From an uncultured Oscillospiraceae bacterium (lineage in GTDB: Bacteria; Bacillota; Clostridia; Oscillospirales; Oscillospiraceae), in assembly GCA_910588975.1 (NCBI GenBank), contig CAJUSE010000022.1, forward strand, positions 1 through 31,791: a DNA stretch of 31,791 nt, in the 5' to 3' direction. Shown piece by piece: positions 25,030-31,718 of this stretch (positions are counted from its first letter, which is position 1; each line of letters starts with the position of its first letter). The notes under the pieces were generated by a model. That model made no database searches. It was not told the origin of the DNA and was given only the letters and a program-made list of their open reading frames with translations. A program made the position numbers and the translations under genes.

Positions 25030-25639
25030 GGCCCTCACCTTTATCTGGGACCTGGACGGCACCCTGCTGGACACCTACGCTGTCATTGCGGCGGCGGCAG
25101 AGCAGGTGACTGCCCGCTATGGCCGGAATATGGGCCGGGCGGAGATCCTGGCCTGGACCAAGACCACCTCGGTGCGAAACCTGCTGAGCCACCTGGCCCG
25201 GGAGACCGGGGAGGACCCGGAAGTGCTCTGGGAGGAGTACCGGGCGTTGGAGAGAGAATTTCCCAAGGCCCCCCTTATGGAGGGGGCGAGAGAGACCCTG
25301 ACCGCTCTCCGTGAAATGGGCTGCCGTCACTTTGTCTTTACCCACAAGGGTCAGGCCCGGGCGGTACTGGAGGAGCTGGGGCTGACGCCCTTCTTTGAGG
25401 AGGTGGTCAGTGTGGTGGACGGTTTCCCCCGGAAGCCCGCCCCCGGTGGGCTGAACTACCTGCTGGACAAGCACCGGTTGGACCCCCGCAGGACCTACTA
25501 CGTGGGGGACCGGGATATAGACGCTCAATGTGCTCAAAATGCCGGGGTGGGCAGTATCCTCCTGGATGGGCCTTACCTGCGGGAAAGGGCCGATTTTCGG
25601 GTGGAACAGTTGGAGGACATTCCGGGGTTGTTTTGCTGA
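25022..25639 (+). CDS. HAD-superfamily phosphatase (subfamily IA)
   Basis: 205 residues. Motif I DLDGT with nucleophile Asp10 and Asp12, motif II Thr107 in FVFTHKG, motif III Lys138 in PRKPAPGG and motif IV GDRDID (Asp163, Asp165), with a helical cap between motifs I and II. Resembles phosphoglycolate-phosphatase-like proteins; the substrate is unknown. No clear ribosome site before ATG 25022 (a GTG at 25016 is also possible); its start lies inside the pyrophosphatase stop region, so coupled translation is likely. Confidence 0.85.
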   Translation: MAEALTFIWDLDGTLLDTYAVIAAAAEQVTARYGRNMGRAEILAWTKTTSVRNLLSHLARETGEDPEVLWEEYRALEREFPKAPLMEGARETLTALREMGCRHFVFTHKGQARAVLEELGLTPFFEEVVSVVDGFPRKPAPGGLNYLLDKHRLDPRRTYYVGDRDIDAQCAQNAGVGSILLDGPYLRERADFRVEQLEDIPGLFC

Positions 25640-25662
25640 AAAAGGGAATAAAGAAGATAGGA

Positions 25663-25699
25663 AACAATGACAGCCGAAGGGCTGTCATTGTTATTTGCA
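25663..25699 (+). terminator. Terminator after the HAD gene
   Basis: 13-base perfect stem (25663-25675 with 25680-25692), loop GAAG, followed by ATTTG; T-run short but the stem is strong. Confidence 0.75.
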
Positions 25700-25739
25700 G
25701 AAGGCTAAAATATAAAGTTGCTAAAATCAAGAAATATAC

Positions 25740-25768
25740 TTGACAAACTCATACAAATTGTCTAAAAT
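25740..25768 (+). promoter_or_regulatory. Promoter and possible operator of the MarR/reductase unit
   Basis: TTGACA (25740-25745, perfect), 17 bases, TAAAAT (25763-25768), in AT-rich DNA. An inverted pair GACAA (25742-25746) and TTGTC (25758-25762) spans the spacer, a plausible site for the MarR product, which would then repress its own promoter. Confidence 0.8.
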
Positions 25769-25799
25769 ATAACATAGAGTGAAAAGAAAGGGAGACCCT

Positions 25800-26237
25800 A
25801 TGAAAACGTCCATTGCACTGCGTATCACCCTGTTGCGCCGAAATATTGTGACCTGCTGTGCCCCCCACCTGCAATCCCGGGGGCTCAGCACCGGATTGCT
25901 GTACTACCTGCTCTATGTGGGCAGAAATCCGGGCTGCACATCCAGCGAGGTGGGGAAGTTTCTCCAGATGGATGCCGGCTACACCGCCCATGCGGTGAGC
26001 AAGCTGATCCAGGAGGGATTTTTGGAGCGCAGAAGGGACGAAAAAGATCGGCGGGTCCAGCGGCTCTACCTGACGGAAAAGGGGCAGATCCTCTTTGCCG
26101 ACAGCCGTGCCATGCTGGAGAGCTGGGGGGAGCAGACCATGTCCGGGCTCAGTGGGGAAGAGGTGGAGCAGCTGAATGCGCTGCTCCAGAAGATCGTCCC
26201 GGTGGCCCAGATGGAGTTTCCCGACCCGGCGTGGTAA
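25800..26237 (+). CDS. MarR-family transcription regulator
   Basis: 145 residues. Winged-helix core: TSSEVGKFLQMDAGYTAHAVSKLIQEGFLERRRDEKDRRVQRLYLTEKG, i.e. recognition helix followed by the wing with the family DxRxxxLxLT-like motif. Start ATG 25800 with AAGGGAG 5 bases upstream; an earlier GTG (25779) has none. It lies 63 bases before the secreted reductase in the same direction and under one promoter, so it most likely regulates that gene in answer to a small molecule. Confidence 0.9.
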   Translation: MKTSIALRITLLRRNIVTCCAPHLQSRGLSTGLLYYLLYVGRNPGCTSSEVGKFLQMDAGYTAHAVSKLIQEGFLERRRDEKDRRVQRLYLTEKGQILFADSRAMLESWGEQTMSGLSGEEVEQLNALLQKIVPVAQMEFPDPAW

Positions 26238-26300
26238 GGGGTCCCGTTCTATTTCGCTTTACGTTCCGTCCGCCTACGACCTATAAAAAGGAGAATGAAC

Positions 26301-28280
26301 ATGAAAAAAAGAAAGCTGCTGTCTCTGACCCTGGCAGGCGCCATGGTCCTGGGGTCGCTTGCCGCCTGCGGCGAAAAGACCCCTGATCCCACCCCCACTC
26401 CCGAGGCGGTGGAGGCCACCTACGACAACGTCAAGTCGGCCGACGTCATCATCGTGGGCGCCGGCGGCGGCGGTCTGTCCGCCGCCATCAGCGCCGTGGA
26501 CGCCGGCGCCAAGAGCGTTATCATCATCGAGCGGACCGGCGTGACCGGCGGCGGTCTGAACTACACCAGCGGCACCATGTCCGGCGCCGAGACCATCATC
26601 CAGGAGCTGGACGGTATTGAGGACACCAAGGAGTCCTACGTCCAGGACATTCTGAAGAACGGCGCCCAGAAGGGCAACGAGGAGATGATCCGCACCTACG
26701 TGGATGAGGACGTGGACGCCATCAACTGGCTGTGGGAGAACGGCCTGAATGATAACGACTTCACCATGCAGGGGGAGAAGCGCTCCGTCTTTGCCCCCGA
26801 GCACGCCCTGTACTCCATCCAGCGCTCCTATAAGGCCAAGCCCCACGATGCCACCAAGTATAAGTCCGCCGCCCATGAGGTGCTGGATCAGTACATCACT
26901 GAGAATTGCCCCCAGGTGACCATCGACTTCAACACCACCGCCACCGCTCTGCTGGGCAACGAGCAGGGCCAGGTCCTCAGCGTGGCCGCTGTGGGCGCTG
27001 ACGGCAAGACCACCCTGTATACCGCCGAGAAGGGTGTCATTATGGCCACCGGCGGCTATTCGGGCAACAAGAAGCTCATGGGCGAGTACGCCGAGTATGG
27101 CAGCGAGTACCTGGCCGGCGGCTCCACTGCCGCCGCAGACGGTGTCGGCATCCGTATGATGCAGCTGGTGGGCGCCAAGGTGGATCCCGAGACCATGGGC
27201 TACATCCCTACCTTCCCCATGGGCTATGACCGTGGCGACGGTACCGGCGCCATTGCCCCCTCCTACACCTGGAAGGCCGGCGGTATCTGCGTCAACCAGG
27301 AGGGCAAGCGCTTCGTGGACGAGACCGAGGACGCTGTGGAGATCCGTGAGGTGGCGCTGGAGGAGCAGACCAACGCCATCCAGTATGACATCTTCACCGA
27401 TAAGATCATCGCCGACCTCCAGGCCAACAAGGCCTCCACCTTCTGGGACTTCTTCTACTCCGAGGGTAAGCCCTACTCCAACGCCGTGGTCACCGCCTCC
27501 TCCCTGGAGGAGCTGGCCGAAAAGCTGGGCATGCCCGCCGAGAACCTGAAGGCCACTGTGGAGGAGTACAACAGCCACGTGAAGAGCGGCGAGACCGACG
27601 AGTTCGGTCGTCAGTTCACCCAGGACTCCCTGAACACCTATAACCTGGCCATCAACGAGATCTCGGGCGATAAGTTCTATGCTGTCCCCCTGAAGGCGCT
27701 GTGCGTCATGACTCTGGGCGGCGTCACCACCAACACCGACACCCAGGTGCTGGACGAGAGCGGCAATGTCATCCCCGGCCTCTACGCCGTGGGTGAGTGC
27801 GTAGGCGGCATTTGGGGCAAGTTTGTCTCGGGCGGCACCGGCGTCATGGGCCCCATCGCCTTTGGCCGCATCGCCGGCCGTCACGTCATGGCCAACACCC
27901 CCGCCACCGGCGTTGCCGTTAAGGCCGCCAGCTATGTGCTGGACGAGAGCCTGTTCCCCGAGCTGAAGGTGGGCGGCAACAAGACCGATGCCAGCTTTGA
28001 CATGAGCAAGACCCTGGCCGATGGCGAGTACGAGGCCACCGTGGACGGCCAGGAGGGCACCATGACCGTCAAGACCACCATCGCCGATGGCAAGATCGCC
28101 AAGGTGGAGGTCACCGAGAACCACGAGACCGCCTCCATCGGCGGCCCCGCCCTGGAGAGTGTGCCCGATGCCATCGTGGCTGCCAACAGCGTCACCGTGG
28201 ATGCCGTCTCCGGCGCCACCCTGACCTCCAATCGCATCGCCTCCGCCGTCCAGCAGTGCTTGGAGCAGGCGGCGAAGTAA
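26301..28280 (+). CDS. Secreted FAD/FMN reductase lipoprotein (fumarate-reductase flavoprotein superfamily)
   Basis: 659 residues, exported and lipid-anchored: MKKRK, a hydrophobic stretch and lipobox LAAC (Cys23), then a Thr/Pro spacer. The FAD-binding GAGGGG (53-58) and the flavocytochrome-c type catalytic domain follow; a C-terminal FMN-binding domain (about 570-659) has the SGAT motif with Thr640, where ApbE-type enzymes attach FMN covalently. This layout belongs to extracellular reductases used by gut anaerobes to respire small molecules. The usual fumarate residues are not seen: where fumarate reductases have a His before MGGV, this protein has LCVMTLGGV (468-474), and in place of GANRLGGN it has GKFVSGGTGVMG (506-517), nearer to KstD/TcuA-like enzymes. 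The substrate is therefore unknown. AAGGAG is 7 bases before ATG 26301. Codons are strikingly C-ending (GGC, GCC, ATC) compared with neighbours. Confidence 0.9.
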   Translation: MKKRKLLSLTLAGAMVLGSLAACGEKTPDPTPTPEAVEATYDNVKSADVIIVGAGGGGLSAAISAVDAGAKSVIIIERTGVTGGGLNYTSGTMSGAETIIQELDGIEDTKESYVQDILKNGAQKGNEEMIRTYVDEDVDAINWLWENGLNDNDFTMQGEKRSVFAPEHALYSIQRSYKAKPHDATKYKSAAHEVLDQYITENCPQVTIDFNTTATALLGNEQGQVLSVAAVGADGKTTLYTAEKGVIMATGGYSGNKKLMGEYAEYGSEYLAGGSTAAADGVGIRMMQLVGAKVDPETMGYIPTFPMGYDRGDGTGAIAPSYTWKAGGICVNQEGKRFVDETEDAVEIREVALEEQTNAIQYDIFTDKIIADLQANKASTFWDFFYSEGKPYSNAVVTASSLEELAEKLGMPAENLKATVEEYNSHVKSGETDEFGRQFTQDSLNTYNLAINEISGDKFYAVPLKALCVMTLGGVTTNTDTQVLDESGNVIPGLYAVGECVGGIWGKFVSGGTGVMGPIAFGRIAGRHVMANTPATGVAVKAASYVLDESLFPELKVGGNKTDASFDMSKTLADGEYEATVDGQEGTMTVKTTIADGKIAKVEVTENHETASIGGPALESVPDAIVAANSVTVDAVSGATLTSNRIASAVQQCLEQAAK

Positions 28281-28310
28281 GAGAGCGGAAATAAGTGATT
28301 TGAGAGACAA

Positions 28311-28350
28311 AGCCGCCCCTGGCCGAATGGCCAGGGGCGGCTCTCCTTTT
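28311..28350 (+). terminator. Terminator of the reductase unit
   Basis: 14-base perfect stem (28311-28324 with 28329-28342), loop GAAT, then CTCCTTTT. Confidence 0.92.
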
Positions 28351-28366
28351 ATATGATAGAACGAAC

Positions 28367-28396
28367 AAAAAAGTACCCCTATGGGGTGCTTTTTTG
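28367..28396. terminator. Second, bidirectional terminator at the prophage-remnant boundary
   Basis: AAAAAAGTACCCC-TAT-GGGGTGCTTTTTT, with one G-T pair. T-runs follow on both strands. It separates the reductase unit from the minus-strand phage genes. Confidence 0.85.
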
Positions 28397-28464
28397 TTGT
28401 AACCCCCAGACAAAATAGATGTCACACGCCAAGACTTTTGCGCTGCAATGAGTTTGGGGATATT

Positions 28465-28932
28465 CTATTTGGGGGCCCGGGTGCATTCAAAGAGGATGAT
28501 ACGGCAAGACGGACGTTTTTTCCGTGCGGGATACAGGTTCCCGTCCTCCGGGTCGTTGCGGACCGCCCCGACGCCATACTCCATCCCGGGCACCCAGTTG
28601 GAGAAAAGCTCGGCGTGCTCCCGCACAGTCACGTCATCCAGCTGTTTAGCCTCGGCCAGGGTGACGAAGATGATGGCGGCGGGGAGACTGGTCGCCTGAA
28701 GGTGCTCTTCCTGCTCCTTCTGGTAGATCATCTCGTCGATCTCGGTCACCATCACGTCCCCGTGGCCCTCCAGGGCCTCTCTGCCGGTAATGTGGTAGAC
28801 CTGGCCGTCTACTACCACCCCTTGGGCCTCAGTCTCCGTACAGAGCGTCAAGGAGCCGTTCTCTTGCCGTCTGACCCAGGTGGGGGTCTGAAGCGTCGCC
28901 AGGACCGTGGAGTTTTGCATGATTCTCTTCAT
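28465..28932 (-). pseudogene. Phage tail-type protein, N-terminal half (split gene)
   Basis: Starts MKRIMQNSTVLATLQTPTW and continues with AQGVVVDGQVYHI, as in small Firmicute prophage proteins found beside tail and lysis genes. About 132 residues (up to DPEDGNLY) look genuine; the rest (from PARKKRPSC to the stop) is unlike the family. The missing continuation, CYRCEQKHTSQTGWKPHAAP, is on the opposite strand at 29686. The break lies near 28521-28536. The ATG 28930-28932 is preceded by AAAGGATGG. Its first 104 bases overlap the end of the reverse transcriptase frame. Confidence 0.6.
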
Positions 28933-29695
28933 ATTGCTTCCATCCTTTCTCGTTGGGGTAGAACCCAAAAATTTCCTTGAAGTAGTGGTCGGTCCGCTGG
29001 ACCGTTTTGAAGTTGTTGCCCCGTTTCATCTGCCCGTGGTAGCTCTCATAGCTGGAGCGCACGTCCTCCATGCTGAAGGGCCGCTCCGGGTCGTCCACCC
29101 AGGCCTTGAAAATCGGCAGCTTGCGCCGGATGGTGATGGTAGACCGTTTGCTCATCTTCTTGATGATCTTACCGGTCTCCGTTACCAGAAAGCGGGTTTT
29201 GAGGAACACGAACCCGTCCGTCAGGGGAACCACCCGGGTTTTCTTCCGGTTTAGTGTGATTCCCAGCTCCTCCGTTTTGGCCTCCAGGGCTTCTCGGCAG
29301 GTTGTTTCCAGAAAGTCTTTGTCCTCATGGAGAAGGTTACCGTCGTCCATGTACCGTCCGTAACCTTTAATCCTCAGCTGCTCTTTTACCATGTGGTCCA
29401 GGCTGTTGGGGAGCATAAGGGCGTTGGTCTGGGAGATTTGGCTGCCCAGGCCCAGCCCTACGGATCCGAAGGCCCGGATGAACCGATTGCACATCTCCAT
29501 CAGCCTCTCGTCGTGCATACGCTTGGCCGCTTCGGCGAAGAGGGGAGCGTGGGGCGCCGTGTCAAAGTACCCTGAGAAGTCGTAGAGCAGGATGGCTCCC
29601 GTCCTCCCGAACTTGCGAAAGTGCTGCTGAAGGTGAAGGGTCATCCTCTGGAGGGCGAAGTCCGTTCCCTTTCCCTCCAGGCTTGCGCTGTTACC
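28829..29695 (-). pseudogene. Reverse transcriptase, N-terminally truncated (DGR-like signature)
   Basis: RNA-dependent DNA polymerase. Reading from GNSASLEGKGTDFALQRM (upstream of the first ATG at 29642-29644), the frame shows, in residue numbers from that ATG: motif A ILLYDFSGYFD (18-28), LGSQISQ (66-72), the catalytic YMDD (98-101), and the motif D/E region with LNRKKT and FLKTRF, followed by a thumb-like end (SSYESYHGQMKRGN). LGxxxSQ instead of QGxxxSP is characteristic of diversity-generating retroelement RTs. The N-terminal palm/finger region (roughly 80-100 residues) is missing: homology stops at about 29695 where the other half of the tail gene begins. No template/variable repeat or avd gene was seen. 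Probably not functional as it stands. Confidence 0.75.
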
Positions 29696-29943
29696 GCTGT
29701 GAGCAGAAGCACACCTCCCAGACCGGGTGGAAGCCCCACGCCGCTCCGGCCCTCTGGACCAAGATTCCCGAGCTGGGAGTGGAATATCCCCAGTGGAGCC
29801 AGCCCATCGGCAGCCGGGATAGCTACCCCAAGGGGGCCAAGGTCACGGATGAGGGCAAGAAGTGGATCAGTGAAGTAGACAACAACGTGTGGAAGCCTGG
29901 GGTTTTCGGCTGGGCGGAGGAAAAGGAGGATACCAATGAGTGA
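29686..29943 (+). pseudogene. Phage tail-type protein, C-terminal half (split gene)
   Basis: 85 residues, CYRCEQKHTSQTGWKPHAAP then ALWTKIPE and a carbohydrate-binding-module-like end (YPQWSQPIGSRDSYPKGAKV, then WISEVDNNVWKPGVFGW). This pattern normally continues from a stretch like DPEDGNLY, which is found on the opposite strand at about 28531. It has no start or ribosome site of its own at the join. The stop overlaps the next gene's start by 8 bases, so the downstream phage order is intact. Confidence 0.6.
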
Positions 29944-30280
29944 TACGGTTCTGGTGGCTATCGTCGGGGGACTTCTCGGCGGATCGGCGGTAGCCGCTCT
30001 CATCAATCAGATCGGGGACTACCTGAAGACCCGGCTGAAGCACAAGCACAAGGCCGAGGAAACCGAGGATGAGAACATCACCGCCTTTCGTACCGCTCTG
30101 AAATGGGTCCTGTATGACCGTATCCGCTACCTGGGGCAAGCGTACATCCATGACGGAAAGGTGGACTTCGATGACCGGCGAATCCTCCACGAAATGCACC
30201 AATGCTATCACAACGGACTTGGGGGCAACGGAGACCTGGACTCTCTGATGAACGAGGTCAACAAACTCCCCCTGAAATGA
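29936..30280 (+). CDS. Small phage membrane protein
   Basis: 114 residues: one N-terminal membrane segment (VLVAIVGGLLGGSAVAALI), a basic Lys-rich stretch (KTRLKHKHK), then a soluble helical part. Proteins of this layout sit between tail and lysis genes in Firmicute prophages; a holin-accessory role is possible but unproven. AGGAGG lies 6 bases before ATG 29936. Confidence 0.65.
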   Translation: MSDTVLVAIVGGLLGGSAVAALINQIGDYLKTRLKHKHKAEETEDENITAFRTALKWVLYDRIRYLGQAYIHDGKVDFDDRRILHEMHQCYHNGLGGNGDLDSLMNEVNKLPLK

Positions 30281-30294
30281 AAGGAGAAAATACC

Positions 30295-30480
30295 ATGAAA
30301 GAGAAGTTTTCCAAGCTCATTGACGTAAAGAGCATTGTCACCCTGTCCATGACTGTGGGGCTGCTGGCCCTTCTGTTCTGCCCTGTGGAACCCCCCAAGG
30401 AGATCCTGGCGCTGTTCTGCACCAGCTACGGCTCCATTATGACCTACTACTATACCCGGAAGGATGGGGACGGGAAATGA
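30295..30480 (+). CDS. Small holin-like phage protein
   Basis: 61 residues: MKEKFSKLIDVKSIVTLSMT, a membrane segment (VGLLALLFCPV), a short loop and a second weakly hydrophobic segment with a charged end (YYYTRKDGDGK). Size, two hydrophobic stretches and position just before the endolysin suggest a holin. AAAGGAG is 8 bases before the ATG; the stop overlaps the amidase start (ATGA). Confidence 0.7.
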   Translation: MKEKFSKLIDVKSIVTLSMTVGLLALLFCPVEPPKEILALFCTSYGSIMTYYYTRKDGDGK

Positions 30481-31313
30481 ACAACAGCCCTCTTGTGACC
30501 TATACCCGGCTGTCTCCCAATCACACAGAAGGGAGAACTTTGAACGGAAAGACCTACATCATCGACACGGTGACGATCCACTGTGTTGTGGGCCAGCTGA
30601 CCGCCAAGGGAATCGTCAACCTCCCTGGCTTCACCACCTATGACCCTGTGAACGGCTCCTCCTGCAACTACGCCGTAGGTAAAGACGGCAGTATCGCCCT
30701 ATGTGTGGAGGAATGCAACCGCTCCTGGTGCAGCGGCGGGAAGGACAAGAACGGAAAGGCCATCTACGTCAACGGCATTTCCGGGAAGATCAACGACTTC
30801 CGGGCCATCACCATCGAAGTGGCCAGCGACACCAAGCACCCCTACGCCATCACCGACGCCGCCATGGAGGCCCTGATCTCTCTGCTGGCCGACATCTGCA
30901 AGCGCAATCCCGGTATCGGACGGCTCCGCTGGAAGGGTGACAAGAGCTTGGTGGGCAACGTGGCCGAGCAGAACATGACCGTTCACCGGTGGTTTGCCAA
31001 CAAAGCCTGTCCTGGAGATTATCTCTACTCCCGCCACGGTGAAATCGCCGCCGAGGTCAACCGGCGGCTGGATGATCCCAAGGCCGAGGGGAACATCGCC
31101 GATGAGCCCACGGACAAGGCGGCTGCCATCTACGCTCGGCTACCGGATGTCCCGGACTCCTATCGCCCCACCATCCAAAATCTCATGGAGAAGAAGGCCC
31201 TGACCGGCTTCAGCGACCCCGACCCCACCCAGCTAAACGACAACATCCTGAACCTGTCGGAGGACTTCTGCCGGATGATGACCGTGCTGGACCGCCTGGG
31301 GGTGCTGGGATGA
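30477..31313 (+). CDS. Phage endolysin, N-acetylmuramoyl-L-alanine amidase (Amidase_2)
   Basis: Cuts the amide bond between muramic acid and the stem peptide, for host lysis. 278 residues. Zinc ligands of the PGRP/Amidase_2 fold: His35 in TVTIHCV, His170 and Cys178 in MTVHRWFANKACPG. The C-terminal third (about 210-278, YRPTIQNLMEKKALTGFSDP...) looks like a wall-binding or dimerising helper domain. Starts inside the holin stop (ATGA) and ends inside the next start (ATGA), so the lysis genes are coupled. Confidence 0.92.
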   Translation: MNNSPLVTYTRLSPNHTEGRTLNGKTYIIDTVTIHCVVGQLTAKGIVNLPGFTTYDPVNGSSCNYAVGKDGSIALCVEECNRSWCSGGKDKNGKAIYVNGISGKINDFRAITIEVASDTKHPYAITDAAMEALISLLADICKRNPGIGRLRWKGDKSLVGNVAEQNMTVHRWFANKACPGDYLYSRHGEIAAEVNRRLDDPKAEGNIADEPTDKAAAIYARLPDVPDSYRPTIQNLMEKKALTGFSDPDPTQLNDNILNLSEDFCRMMTVLDRLGVLG

Positions 31314-31507
31314 TGGACGGGATCACCTTGGACAGCACGATCAGCCTCTATGAGGGCCTTGTCGTCCGGGACAGGAAGAGAGTGGTGATGGCCCAGGGTG
31401 GCTATCCCTCCGAGCTGGAGCGGCACAAGAGGGATCTGGCCCGGGACCAGCTGATCCTGAGAGCTCTGAAATATGCCCAGAGGCTGGGGTTCTCTGAGGA
31501 AGAATAA
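31310..31507 (+). CDS. Small phage hypothetical protein
   Basis: 65 residues, charged and helical (SELERHKRDLARDQLILRALKYAQRLGF). Begins in the ATGA overlap with the endolysin; a second ATG is at 31313. Not recognised. Last gene before the terminator at the end of the prophage remnant. Confidence 0.55.
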   Translation: MMDGITLDSTISLYEGLVVRDRKRVVMAQGGYPSELERHKRDLARDQLILRALKYAQRLGFSEEE

Positions 31508-31513
31508 GGCAAA

Positions 31514-31550
31514 CAAAACACCGCCACCCGTTATGGGTAGCGGTGTTTTG
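31514..31550. terminator. Terminator at the end of the lysis module
   Basis: Stem CAAAACACCGC with GCGGTGTTTTG (31514-31524/31540-31550) plus inner ACCC/GGGT (31526-31529/31535-31538) around one A-C mismatch. T-runs in the stem on both strands. Confidence 0.82.
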
Positions 31551-31605
31551 TGGTTTGTCCGAATACCAATCCCATGAGGAAAATGGTGTTCGGATACCCC
31601 TCCAA

Positions 31606-31681
31606 TGGTGACCCAGCGGGGGCTCGAACCCCGGACAACCGGCTTAAAAGGCAGGTGCTCTACCGACTGAGCTACTGAGTC
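31606..31681 (-). tRNA. tRNA-Lys (anticodon TTT)
   Basis: 76 bases including an encoded CCA (31606-31608). Acceptor GACTCAG pairs with CTGGGTC; D arm GCTC-GAGC; T arm CGGGG-TTCGAGC-CCCCG; anticodon loop CTTTTAA gives TTT. The anticodon stem (CCTGC/GCCGG) has one T-C mismatch in the middle (29:41). The 3' end faces the prophage remnant. Confidence 0.93.
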
Positions 31682-31718
31682 ATACTATATCAGGAGGGGA
31701 GGCCCTCCGAAGGACGTC

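Noticed and set aside
23314..25074. 586-codon minus-strand frame opposite the pyrophosphatase
   Set aside because: Shadow of ppaC; the coding strand has all family motifs.
26274..28310. 678-codon minus-strand frame opposite the secreted reductase
   Set aside because: Covers the whole reductase in antisense with Gly/Leu/His/Val-rich sequence that follows from its biased codons; no start signal.
29621..29878. 85-codon plus-strand frame overlapping the RT 5' end and tail C-terminal part
   Set aside because: Different frame from the recognisable tail sequence, Arg/Pro/Ser-rich, no family features.
28829..29943. Template/variable repeat pair of a working diversity-generating retroelement
   Set aside because: No A-variable repeat pair, avd-like gene or lectin-fold target was seen near the RT; the side where they would lie is cut by the rearrangement.
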